Assembly (NCBI GenBank): GCA_031216915.1
Contig: CM062291.1
Coordinates: 35,778,484 to 35,842,483 of the forward strand
Length of the DNA stretch: 64,000 nucleotides
Direction of reading: 5' to 3'
From: Pictodentalium vernedei
Lineage: Eukaryota > Mollusca > Scaphopoda > Dentaliida > Dentaliidae
Shown: piece after piece, positions 1 to 10,388 of the stretch
Layout of the letters: each line of letters begins with the position of its first letter
Position numbering within the stretch: the first letter of the stretch is position 1
Translations under genes and position numbers: made by a program
Notes under the pieces: generated by a model
What the model was told of the DNA's origin: nothing
Database searches by the model: none
What the model saw: the letters and a program-made list of their open reading frames with translations, nothing else

Positions 1-121
1 GCTCGTCGAGCTCGTTCCAACGAGGGGCCACATGATATGGTTTTGTTGAAATTTTTTGAAAAATTAAAAAAAATGATATTTAAATTAATAAATTTTGATT
101 TCATCTGCGTTGGGTAAAGAG
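1..121. mobile_element. TTAA palindromic element, right half (subfamily B)
   Basis: The window opens inside a palindrome. The motif CGAGGGGCCACATGATATGG, the AT-rich arm and the end GGGTAAAGAG followed by TTAA match the right half of the complete copy at 21154-21386. Confidence 0.75.
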
Positions 122-125
122 TTAA

Positions 126-1603
126 ACGATTGGTGAATTTTAGAAGTCGACAACTTGTCGACAACTGGTCAACTAGTCGAACCCCTCCGTTGTTTCTAGG
201 TTATAGACGCAAACTCTGACTAAATGGCATTTTAATTATGTCTCACAATTGCCATTTGGGAACTTTGGACTTCCGCATGGGAAGTAAACACATCGCTATT
301 TCAGACTATGAAGTATGAACGTATTTGAAAATAATATTTTTCCAAAATCGCAGACAAATCCACCAGTAAAAGTCCAAAACTACTATTGAATTGAACAGTC
401 CAGACAAATTAAAGTGTATTCCGAAACATCGCTCGATGTGAAAGTGAAATGCAGACAAACATGCCATTACATTAGTTATATTACAAACCGGTACTGGGTG
501 CTACACTTTTGAGTTAGGGACCTGCGAACCTCCGATTTCTCTGCTAAAGTTTTGAATCGAATTGAATCTCGAATCCGGATGTCAGTCATTGTAGTGATAC
601 TGTGATAGACATACTCCAGCATATGCGTGGCGGTATATGTTAGATGAGCCCCAAACTGTTGCAGTACTTCGCGTGAGACGGGCGCTATTGCACTCGCCCA
701 TAATTTAAAAAACACAAGCACAAAAAATCGTGCCCGTCATCAAACAGTTCAACTTCATTTTAATTGCACTCAACTCACTAGCATTACCACGCTTCAAGTC
801 AGAATGGACATCTATTTCGTAATTGTCCATTGGTTAATGGTAAAATGAAAACAAAAACAAAACTGCTGTTATATGCCCCCCCGCCCCACCTCCATATCAC
901 CATCCACTCCACAAGAGGTCCAAATCGATATTGTCAGTGAAAACTGAAACAGTTCCAGTTTCCTTTAATCATTGCACATGTCATTCTACATCCCAATTCA
1001 TCCAGCAAACGAAACCGAAAGTACAATGCTAATTTAATCAGAACAAACAGATAAACCAACTGTGATTGGCCAGTCAGTAGTGAAATCGTTTGCTACGGCC
1101 AACCAAATCGCTTGTACCAAATAATTTCACCTTGTTTCCCTTTCTTCAAAGATTTGTGCACAAGCGAGAAATTTTATCATCAGTGTTTTTGCTGTTTGTC
1201 TTTTCTGAATTGGTTACGTTTTCCAGATGCCAACGGTGACTCTATCAACGTTACAGTCTATTGAAGTATTCAGAGTAGTTAGCAAGTAGCAATCTAAATA
1301 TCATGATTAGCTGTGTTTAAACACATCTGTCCCAAACATACATAGTTGTAAACCTTTGGGGAATTTTGAATTTTGCGAGTGCGACTTGCACTCGCAACAC
1401 AATTTGCGAGTGCACTTTTTTGCACCCGTAAAATTTACTAACACAAAGGACTGTGTGGAATCATGGTGAAAACTGTGAAAATGGTAAAAATACAATGTAA
1501 TTTGTTACTTTTGGTGATAGAAAGTTCTCTGTTTGAGCCTCGAGAAATCCCTGCCCAGGACAGGATGTCTCTTGCCACAGATATAAGTATAATTTCTGGA
1601 CAT
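126..1603. other. Intronic DNA, no gene recognised
   Basis: No recognisable protein or RNA gene. An 81-codon minus-strand open frame at 476-721 resembles nothing I know and has no convincing splice context. A small hairpin (GCGAGTGC / GCACTCGC) lies near 1376-1398. Confidence 0.5.
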
Positions 1604-1607
1604 TTAA

Positions 1608-1851
1608 CCCTTTTCCTAACATGAAAAGCAGACGACACTTGCAAACAAAATTCTTGAATAACTAATTTTTTTCATTTTTTTGTCTCAAAAACATAGTTTA
1701 TGACCCCTCTTTGGAACGAGCTCAATGAGCTCATTCCAAAGAGGGGTCATAACCTATGTGTTTGAGACAATAATGAAAACAATAATAAAAATTAACTGGC
1801 GATTTTTGCGAATAGCGCCAACAGGTTTTGGATGTTACGTTGGGTAAAGGG
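1608..1851. mobile_element. TTAA palindromic MITE (subfamily A)
   Basis: The left end is TTAA then CCCTTTTCCTAACATG and the right end TTGGGTAAAGGG then TCAA (a mutated TTAA). The centre is a palindrome with TTGGAACGAGCTC and a repeated GGTCATAACCTATG arm. It is 244 bp, the family's full length. piggyBac-like by TTAA target and CCCTTT termini, with no coding capacity. Confidence 0.82.
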
Positions 1852-1855
1852 TCAA

Positions 1856-2650
1856 ATTGTCCCTCTGTAAATGGCATGGATTTATTCACAAATGATTTCT
1901 TTAGTTAAATTTAGCTGAATTTGATTAAAAATATTTTGGAAGCACTCAAATATGACAGACGTACACATGAATGGAAGTGGGCTTGAGTTCATAAATGTAA
2001 AAACTTGGTGAATGGTTTCAAGCCAAACTGAATCATCACTGTGGTTTTGAGCCAGATCGAATCTCGAACCATTCACAGGTCCCTATTTTGAGTCACCAGC
2101 ATGTCAGTTCTTTCAAAACTCCCCTCAGTTTGTTATCCTGTTGTTGTCGAGAGCTAATGGTCCTTTTCACAGTATATATCTTTTGTATATACATAACTTT
2201 TTGATGCGCTTTCTAAATATGCTATCGATTTTTCTCCTTGGCCAAGCAGTAGAACAGTAAATTTTTATCGCAGCAGCATTATTTTGATTTGATGACATCA
2301 TGTAGGGTGGAGAAAAACCATCCTCGAGCGGTGTGGAGGTTGGATAGGAAAATCTCCCTGTCAGGGAAACATATTTGACCCAAACACTCAGTAAGCCTTG
2401 TGTCTGCGTAAATATGTTCCCCGTCTGGCAAGGCTTATATTTCGCCAAAAATAGAATTCATTCATGTCAAGATTTGCAAAACAAAACCACCGAGAATCCA
2501 CATTGATTCTCGCAGCACCTCTGCTGGGATTTGTGTGACAAGAATTGAGCTAATGTAACCCTTCACCTAACATAGCGACATCAAATTAACCAATACAAGG
2601 ATAACATAACTTAAAATATCAGGACTCTTTATCAATACAATTGTAACCAG
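1856..2650. other. Intronic DNA, no gene recognised
   Basis: A 93-codon minus-strand open frame at 2167-2448 has no recognisable domain. Nothing else was identified. Confidence 0.45.
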
Positions 2651-4796
2651 AAGGACGCCAACGCCCTATAGCTCACCAACATTCCTCTTTGATAGTAACT
2701 TTGACAAACACAAGAACTGTATCAAACAGGCTCATAACATGCGACAAAGCTTACGTAAACACAACCTCTTAAAAGTAAAACACAGAAACTGACATAAACA
2801 CTAAGTTAAGCATGAAATTCTGAGCTAAACAGAAAACTAAACGCAACTAAAAATGTCAAGAAAAATGTTTAAAATGCAGGGTATGAGGGGTTAATCACGG
2901 AACAATGATACTGAGGAACATGTATGATGATTATAAGTGCCATTGGAAGAGAAGGAGCACAGCAGCTGACCTAAACACTTAGTTAAACATGAAATTCTGA
3001 GCTAAACAGAAAACTAAACGCAACTAAAAATGTGTTGAAAAACGTTTAAAATGCAGGGTATGAGGGGTTAATCATGGAACAATGATACTGAGGAACATGT
3101 ATAATGAATATAAGTGCCATGGGAAGAGAAAGAGCACAGCAGCTGACCTAAACACTAAGTTAAACATGAAATTCTGAGCTAAACAGAAAACTAAACACAA
3201 CTAAAAATGACAAGAAAAATGTTTAAAATGCAGGGTATGAGGGGTTAATCATGGAACAATGATACTGAGGAACATGTATGAGGAATATAAGTGCCATGGG
3301 AAGAAAAGGAGCATAGCAGCTGACCTAAACATTTAGTTAAACATGAAATTCTGAGCTAAACAGAAAACTAAACGCAACTAAAAATGTCAAGAAAAATGTT
3401 TAAAATGCAGGGTATGAGGGGTTAATCATGGAACAATGATACTGAGGAACATATATGATGAAAATAAGTGCCATGGGAAGAGAAGGAGCACAGCAGCTGA
3501 CCTTAACATCAAGTTAAACATGAAATTCCGAGCTAAACAGAAAACTAAACGTTAACTAAAAATTTCAAGAAAAATGTTTAAAATGCAGGGTATGAGGGGT
3601 TAATCATGGAACAATGATACTGAGGAACATGCATGATGAATATAAGTGCCATGGGAAGAGAAGGAGCACAGCAGCTGACCTAAACACTAAGTTAAACATG
3701 AAATTCTGAGCTAAACAGAAAACTAAACACAACTAAAAATGACAAGAAAAATGTTTAAAATGCAGGGTATGAGGGGTTAATCATGGAACAATGATACTGA
3801 GGAACATGTATGATGAATATAAGTGCCATGGGAAGAAAAGGAGCACAGCAGCTGACCTAAACACTAAGTTAAACATGAAATTCCGAGCTAAACAGAAAAC
3901 TAAACGCAACTAAAAATGTCAAAAAAAAAGTTTAAAATGCAGAGTATGAGGGGTTAATCATGGAACAATGATACTGAGGACATGTATGAGGAATATAAGT
4001 GCCATGGGAAGAAAAGGAGCACAGCAGCTGACCTAAACACTAAGTTAAACATGAAATTCCGAGCTAACCAGAAAACTAAACACAACTAAAAATGTCAAGA
4101 AAAATGTTTAAAATGCAGGGTATGAGGGGTTAATCATGGAACAATGATACTGAGGAACATGTATGATGAATATAAGTGCCATGGGAAGAGAAGGAGCACA
4201 GCAGCTGACCTAAACACTAAGTTAAACATGAAATTCCGAGCTAAACAGAAAACTAAACGCAACTAAAAATGTCAAAAAAAAGTTTAAAATGCAGGGTATG
4301 AGGGGTTAATCATGGAACAATGATACTGAGGAACATGTATGATAAATGTAAGTGCCATGGGAAGAGAAGGAGCACAGCAGCTGACCTTAACATCAAGTCA
4401 AACATGAAATTCCGAGCTAAACAGAAAACTAAACGTTAACTAAAAATTTCAAGAAAAATGTTTAAAATGCAGGGTATGAGGGGTTAATCATGGAACAATG
4501 ATACTGAGGAACATGTATGATGAATATAAGTGCCATGGGAAGAAAAGGAGCACAGCAGCTGACCTAAACACTAAGTTAAACATGAAATTCTGAGCTAAAC
4601 AGAAAACTAAACGCAACTAAAAATGTCAAAAAAAAAGTTTAAAATGCAGAGTATGAGGGGTTAATCACGGAACAATGATACTGAGGAACATGTATGATGA
4701 ATATAAGTGCCATGGGAAGAGAAGGAGCACAGCAGCTGACCTAAACACTAAGTTAAACATGAAATTCCAAGCTAAACAGAAAACTAAACGCAACTA

Positions 4797-5034
4797 TTGT
4801 TTGTTTGTTTGTTTGTTTGTTTGTTGGTGGTTAACGTCACATATTTATGCACCATGGCTAATCGTGACACAACATGGAGATGAAGGCAAGGTTAGTCAAT
4901 CGTTGATCTACATGTTGCCCATTTTAGAGGACTTTCACCCCAAGCATTGGTGACTGGGTCCTATTTTACTAGTAAAGCGGAACTGGTTTACCACAGTAAA
5001 CAAGTGCTGCTTACTTCCCGGGGTTCCCACGGGG
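4797..5034 (-). mobile_element. SINE-like retroposon with (CAAA)n tail
   Basis: This is a 238-bp insert in a satellite unit, flanked by a perfect 14-bp target duplication ACTAAACGCAACTA (4783-4796 and 5035-5048). Read on the minus strand it ends in (CAAA)n. The 3' part (GTGACGTTAACCACC) resembles tails elsewhere in the window. The head is not an obvious tRNA. Confidence 0.78.
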
Positions 5035-5757
5035 ACTAAACGCAACTAAAAATGTCAAGAAAAATGATTAAAATGCAGGGTATGAGGGGTTAATCATGGA
5101 ACAATGATACTGAGGAACATGTATGATGAATATAAGTGCCATTGGAAGAGAAGGATCACAGCATCTGACCTAAACACTTAGTTAAACATGAAATTCTGAG
5201 CTAAACAGAAAACTAAACGCAACTAAAAATGTCAAAAAAAAAGTTTAAAATGCAGAGTATGAGGGGTTAATCATGGAACAATGATACTCAGGAACATGTA
5301 TGATGAATATAAGTGCCATGGGAAGAGAAGGAGCACAGCAGCTGACCTTAACATCAAGTTAAACATGAAATTCCGAGCTAAACAGAAAACTAAACGTTAA
5401 CAAAAAATTTCAAGAAAAATGTTTAAAATGCAGGCTATGAGGGGTTAATCATGGAACAATGATACTGAGGAACATGCATGATGAATATAAGTGCCATGGG
5501 AAGAGAAGGAGCACAGCAGCTGACCTAAACACTAACTTAAGCATGAAATTCCGAGCTAAACAGAAAACTAAACGCAACTAAAAATGTCAAAAAAAAAGTT
5601 TAAAATGTAGGGTATGAGGGGTTAATCATGGAACAATGATACTGAGGAACATGTATGATGAATATAAGTGCCATGGGAAGAGAAGGAGCACAGCAGCTGA
5701 CCTAAACACTAAGTTAAACATGAAATTCCGAGCTAAACAGAAAACTAAACGCAACTA

Positions 5758-5987
5758 TTGTTTGTTTGTTTGTTTGTTGGTGGTTAACGTCACATATTTA
5801 TGCACCATGGCTAATTGTGACACAACATGGAGATGAAGGCAAGGTTAGTCAATCGTTGATCTACATGTTGCCCATTTCAGAGGACTTTCACCCCAAGCAT
5901 TGGTGACTGGGTCCTATTTTACTAGTAAAGCGGAACTGGTTTACCACAGTAAACAAGTGCTGCTTACTTCCTGGGGTTCCCACGGGG
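5758..5987 (-). mobile_element. Second copy of the SINE-like insert
   Basis: Almost identical to the insert at 4797-5034, with the same 14-bp flanks at the same point of the satellite unit and a (CAAA)n tail two units shorter. The shared position shows that it arose by duplication of the array block, not by a second insertion. Confidence 0.85.
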
Positions 5988-6429
5988 ACTAAACGCAACT
6001 AAAAATGTCAAGAAAAATGATTAAAATGCAGGGTATGAGGGGTTAATCATGGAACAATGATACTGAGGAACATGTATGATGAATATAAGTGCCATTGGAA
6101 GAGAAGGAGCACAACAGCTGACCTAAACACTTAGTTAAACATGAAATTCTGAGCTAAACAGAAAACTAAACGCAACTAAAAATGTCAAGAAAAATGTCTA
6201 AAATGTAGGGTATGAGGGGTTAAATCATGGTAAAATGATAATAATCATCATATAGCAGCATTATAAAAGCCATGATATGGAAATAGGGCGAATAAGTGAC
6301 CTAAACAGAAACTTTAACATTATTGGACACGTACGCTGACGCCGACCGATCGAGCCATTCCATAAGCTCACACAACTAAAGTTGGTGAGCTAAAAAAAGA
6401 GCTGTCATTTATCAATACATTTGTAAAAC

Positions 6430-6858
6430 AAGAAGGACGCCAATGCCCTATAGCTCACCAACATTCCTCTTTGATAGTAACTTTGGCAAACACAAGAACT
6501 GTATCAAACAGGCTCATAACATGCGACAAAGCTTACCTAAACACAACCTCTTAAAAGTAAAACACAGAAACTGACATAAACACTAAGTTAAGCATGAAAT
6601 TCCGAGCTAAACAGAAAACTAAACGCAACTAAAAATGTCAAGAAAAATGTTTAAAATGCAGGGTATGAGGGGTTAATCATGAAACAATGATACTGAGGAA
6701 CATGTATGATGAATATAAGTGCCACGGGAAGAGGAGCACAGCAGCTGACCTAAACAATAAGTTAAACATGAAATTCCGAGCTAAACAGAAAACTAAACGC
6801 AACTAAAAATTTCAAGAAAAATGTTTCAAATACAGGGTAAAGTTGGTGAGCTAAAAAA
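6430..6858 (+). mobile_element. Second, short 177-bp-family element in tandem
   Basis: The start repeats the 5' flank of the element at 2651 (GACGCCAATGCCCTATAGCT). Only about 1.5 satellite units follow, then the same end GTTGGTGAGCTAAAAAAAG. The linker before it (ATTTATCAATACATTTG) also resembles the sequence before the first element, so this is a tandem element duplication. Confidence 0.7.
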
Positions 6859-6865
6859 AGAGCTG

Positions 6866-7003
6866 TCATTGACATTGGCTCCATGAGCTGGTTCAATAAC
6901 ATCCATATTTGTAAGGTTTCATTTGTAAATATTGTTTATTTTTTTTAAATATCAAATTCTTTTTATGTTTTAAAAATTAATAAAAAGCTATGTTGGGTAA
7001 AGA
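6866..7003. mobile_element. Relic of a TTAA element
   Basis: A half-element resembling the reverse complement of the copy at 49241-49479, including CATATTTGTAAGGTTT and the end GCTATGTTGGGTAAAG. Confidence 0.55.
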
Positions 7004-7991
7004 AATAACATGTGTTATCAGTATACAACAGGGATTTAACCAAGGTGGCCTCATGGGATCCTGGCACACTCGTAGCCAGTATGGATTCTCGCAATCATTT
7101 TCGCAAGTATCCAAATGGATTCACTCAAATATAGATGAAATATAAGTCCTGCTCAGGTGAGATTTCCACATCCAACCCCCATATCACTCAGAGATAACAA
7201 TATTTTTATCACCAGCAGTGTTATGAATTTGGGGAACATTCCATTGATGCATTCAGAGGGTTGGGGGAACACACACCCACATTTTCCCCTGCGGCTATAC
7301 CAATGTATCGGGTCATTTTATCCATAAAACTTGAAAACTGATGTAGTAGGGCACCAGGTCTAGAGTCAAAGATCTTCACAAACCTATTCATAGGCTTGTT
7401 GAATAAGGCTCTTAGGTGCAGAGCCTGCAGTATAGCAGTGTTAGAGCAAATATGATGGGGGATGGGGGGGGGGGGGGGGGGGGGCACGAAGAAATCTGAA
7501 TATTATATATACAAGAGGCCTGCATCGCAAAGTGCTGCTAATGACCCAACTGCAAAAAATGCCCTGTTACAACACCAAATGTCATTCAAATTGGAGTGGC
7601 AGTGGCTGAGAGACAAGGGAAAATGTTTATACAGATGGGCAAATTGATGGACGAACTGCCAGATGGACGAGCGGATGGACGGAGGTCTCCACTAGATACT
7701 CCTTCGACTTTTCAAGTCAGGAGCATAATAACTGTGGATTTGTTGCATGCGTAATTATGTAAAAGATAAAAAGTTTGTAACTAGAATTAATACCATTAAG
7801 GCCCCACAAAGTTGGCCATTTTTTTTGTATAATAGCATGTTTGCAGGCATTTTTTTATTTTCATTTTATAATTATTTCTTTGCCATCAAAAGTTCACGTT
7901 TTTGGTTTGTTTTATGTTTTAGGCCTCATAATCTACAGAACAGCATCGGTGCCTTGTTGCACTCAAGGGACAAATTTATCAATTTTATTAA
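7004..7991. other. Intronic DNA with repeats, no gene
   Basis: 7004-7145 is an inverted, diverged copy of 49065-49240. A run of about 20 G lies near 7465-7485. A short GATGGACGGA-type tract follows at 7635-7690. The stretch at 7740-7990 resembles repeats at 37600-37740 and 57960-58080. No coding exon was recognised. Confidence 0.5.
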
Positions 7992-8176
7992 CCCTTTACA
8001 CAACGTATCGGCCAAAACCGGCCAGCACAATTCTAAAAAATCGTCAGTTAATTTTCATTATTTTTTCATTTTTTTGTCTCAAAAACATAGGTTATGACCC
8101 CTCACTGGAACGAGCTCGTCGAGCTCGTTCCAATGAGGGGTCACAACCTATGTTTTTGAGACAAAAAATGAAAAAA
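7992..8176. mobile_element. TTAA MITE, left part, split by DIRS copy 1
   Basis: It begins after TTAA (7988-7991) with CCCTTTACACAACG and runs through the central palindrome to ATGAAAAAA, where DIRS copy 1 begins. Together with 15309-15367 it makes a 244-bp element, the same length as uninterrupted copies. Confidence 0.9.
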
Positions 8177-8214
8177 GTTAAAAAATTTATAGTAATTTAT
8201 ATATTTTTTATACT

Positions 8215-8403
8215 TACCAATGACCCAGACTTAGCTGGTGCTAACTCCACAAAAACCAGGGCCAAACACAAATTTTGCCCCCCAATCCCCAAAATTTGCA
8301 TCCAAAACAAAAAGAAATCATGTCCTAAAGGACCTCCATAGTACGACTCTACTGCGCATGCGCAGTGACGCAGTCGTCCCGAAATTGGCGCCAAATATCA
8401 TTC
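8215..8403. repeat. DIRS copy 1 inverted terminal repeat, left
   Basis: From TACCAATGACCCAGAC to CCAAATATCATTC. It is the inverted match of 15108-15296, both 189 bp, and contains the palindrome ACTGCGCATGCGCAGT. Confidence 0.95.
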
Positions 8404-8478
8404 TTACTGGCAGTGCCTGGTCAGCGCTATGTACTCAGCGGGGAGGCAAGAGTTCCCAACTCAGGGAGGGCCATCCCC

Positions 8479-8567
8479 GTCTGGGTCATTGGTAAGTATA
8501 AAAAATATATAAATTACTATAAATTTTTTAACATTTTTATACTGTACCAATGACCCAGACTTAGCTG
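8479..8567. repeat. DIRS copy 1 internal complementary region
   Basis: 8479-8532 is the reverse complement of the left end (8177-8230), and 8533-8567 is the reverse complement of the right end (15274-15308). The region is therefore the complement of the two ends joined head to tail, which is the DIRS-1 template for rebuilding the termini and closing the circle. Confidence 0.95.
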
Positions 8568-9170
8568 AATAGTAAACAGGCTGGAGGGCCTAGGACATAG
8601 AGGAAAATCCAATAAGCTCAATTATAAGATAAAGAGGTAACCCCTTAAGGAGAAAAGGAGTATTAGGCTTTACATGTATCTTTCTTATTTAATATTTAAA
8701 TTAGAAAGATACACTACCCTTAATAATTGAGCACAATAACATTCATGTTCTCTATTAACATCCAGTATAACCTTTATACTAATTATTTTTAAAACAAGCC
8801 AATAAATAAAGTAGTCCAGAGAATTGAGACTCTTTATAATCATTTAAAAGTGTCCGAGTATTGTATATTAAAGCCCGTTTGACACTTGACATATACAAAT
8901 GCTTCACACCGAGCTACACTTTAAAAATAAGACATGAATGAAATTAAACATTAATATTACACTTTAAAACCATCCCGGAAGCGACTCAGAAATACTGTCT
9001 TGGAGGAGGCATTCCCTTGCTTTTCACTATAAAGCAGGTGACCTAAGGGAACACCCGCCCCCCCCCCCCCCCCTTCCCCTTGCCCTGGGTCAAATAGCCC
9101 AGAGCGAAGAGGGCAGCCGGACGGAGTCACTGCCGGAACAGAAAGCCTGCATAACTATAGTTGCAACTGT

Positions 9171-10388
9171 TTAGTGGACGACATTCTGAGCAACAGATAA
9201 CGGACCTAAACAATGCAGGTCTCCAGAAATGGACTCAATATTTCTGAGATAAAAATTAGTAAATGTGGATGGCTGAGACCAATAAGCAGCCTTCATTAAA
9301 TCTGTAATAGCAACACTATTAGCATAAGCCCAGGAAGTAGAAAGAGCTCTTACTTCATGAGCAGAAATCTTAAGCACAGACTGCTGAGAAGAAGATAAAT
9401 CTTCATACGCAGTACGGATAGTTAACTGAATCCATCTAGCAATAGAATGGACTGAAATGTCCTTTCTATTAGGCATCAAAGACAGAAAGAAACGTTTCCG
9501 TCCCTTTCTGATGAACTGAGATCTCTGTTTATAGATACGTAGTGCTCTAACAGGACAGAGTAAAGGCCTACGCCCGTCTGAAGACGGAAGAGCCTTAATA
9601 ACAATAGGTTCCGGATATTTATTAGGAGCCTGATTCTTAGCTAAAAAACCGACATTAGTAGTGAAGGTGATAGTGTTCCCAACACTACGATAATGAGAAT
9701 CATCCACCGATAGTGCATGAAGCTCACTGACTCTTCTGGCAGAAGAGAAAGCTAAGAGAAAAGCTGTCTTATAAGATAAGAATTTGAAATCTACTGTCCC
9801 AAGAGGTTCAAATGGCTTTTCCTTCAATTTAAGGAGAACCCAAGCTAAATTCCACTTAGGAATTAATCTAAGAGTTCTGGGTCTATTTATCGAAAAGTTT
9901 CTAACCAATTTCGATAAAGAGACATTAGATCCAATTTGTAAACTATCATGATGTGCATAGGTATCAGATAACATAGATCTATAACCCTTTATAGTAACAG
10001 GTTGCAGTTTGATTTCGTCAAACAAGTATACTAGAAAGTTAGCAATGTCTGGTATAGAGGGATCAAATATATCAACAGAATGATCCCTACACCAACGACG
10101 GAAAACCTTCCACTTAGCCGCATAGTTTAGCGAAGAGGAGGTCCTCCTACAGTTAGAAATCGCGTCCACTGCTCGTCCTGTAAAGTGCTTGCCATGCAAG
10201 AAGGACCGCACAACGGAAAAACGTGAAGGTTGAGACCTTGCGGGTTGTGATGCAGTTGGCGCAATTTCCCCTGCCAAAGAAGATCCTCTCGTGGAGGGAG
10301 CTTCCGCGGTAGGTCCCACAACAGACACCTGAGTAGATTTATCCACGGTCTCCGTGGCGACAGAGATGCTACCAACAGAATCTTGCAT
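9171..10388 (-). CDS. DIRS tyrosine recombinase, copy 1
   Basis: 405 residues from ATG at 10388. The enzyme inserts the circular DNA copy by strand exchange using a tyrosine nucleophile. Seen here: an N-terminal SAM-like binding domain (AAKWKVFRRWC to TIKGYRSML), then the catalytic residues Arg in SARRVSELHAL (about 219), HxxR in SAHEVRALSTSWAY (His 344, Arg 347), Trp about 370 and the nucleophile Tyr about 380 in FTNFYLRNI. The open frame runs on upstream to 12059 in copy 1, but that part is Ser-rich, antiphase to RT, and interrupted in copy 2, so it is not taken as coding. This start gives a family-typical length. Confidence 0.92.
   Translation of the reverse strand: MQDSVGSISVATETVDKSTQVSVVGPTAEAPSTRGSSLAGEIAPTASQPARSQPSRFSVVRSFLHGKHFTGRAVDAISNCRRTSSSLNYAAKWKVFRRWCRDHSVDIFDPSIPDIANFLVYLFDEIKLQPVTIKGYRSMLSDTYAHHDSLQIGSNVSLSKLVRNFSINRPRTLRLIPKWNLAWVLLKLKEKPFEPLGTVDFKFLSYKTAFLLAFSSARRVSELHALSVDDSHYRSVGNTITFTTNVGFLAKNQAPNKYPEPIVIKALPSSDGRRPLLCPVRALRIYKQRSQFIRKGRKRFFLSLMPNRKDISVHSIARWIQLTIRTAYEDLSSSQQSVLKISAHEVRALSTSWAYANSVAITDLMKAAYWSQPSTFTNFYLRNIESISGDLHCLGPLSVAQNVVH

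Larger units (their letters stand above)
2785..6215. repeat. 177-bp tandem satellite array
   Basis: The motif GTATGAGGGGTTAATCATGG recurs at 2881, 3058, 3235, 3412 and onward, a 177-bp spacing. There are about 17 to 18 units, interrupted by two copies of a SINE-like insert. Units differ by a few percent, and several carry variants shared by non-adjacent units, which indicates block duplication. Confidence 0.93.
2651..6393 (+). mobile_element. Helentron-like element with 177-bp array
   Basis: The 5' portion carries the arm TAGCTCACCAAC at 2669-2680. The 3' end carries the hairpin AGCTCAC...GTGAGCT with GTTGGTGAGCTAA, so the two ends hold inverted arms. Between them is a 177-bp satellite. A (CGCTGACGCCGACC) stretch precedes the 3' hairpin. 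Assignment to non-autonomous Helentron/pearl-type elements is inferred from this architecture and no helicase is present. Confidence 0.55.

Noticed and set aside
476-721. 81-codon minus-strand frame
   Set aside because: No recognisable family and no UBR5 similarity, and the open length is ordinary for AT-rich DNA. Left as unannotated.
2785-6215. CRISPR-like array
   Set aside because: The units are head-to-tail 177-bp satellite monomers without unique spacers, in an animal intron.
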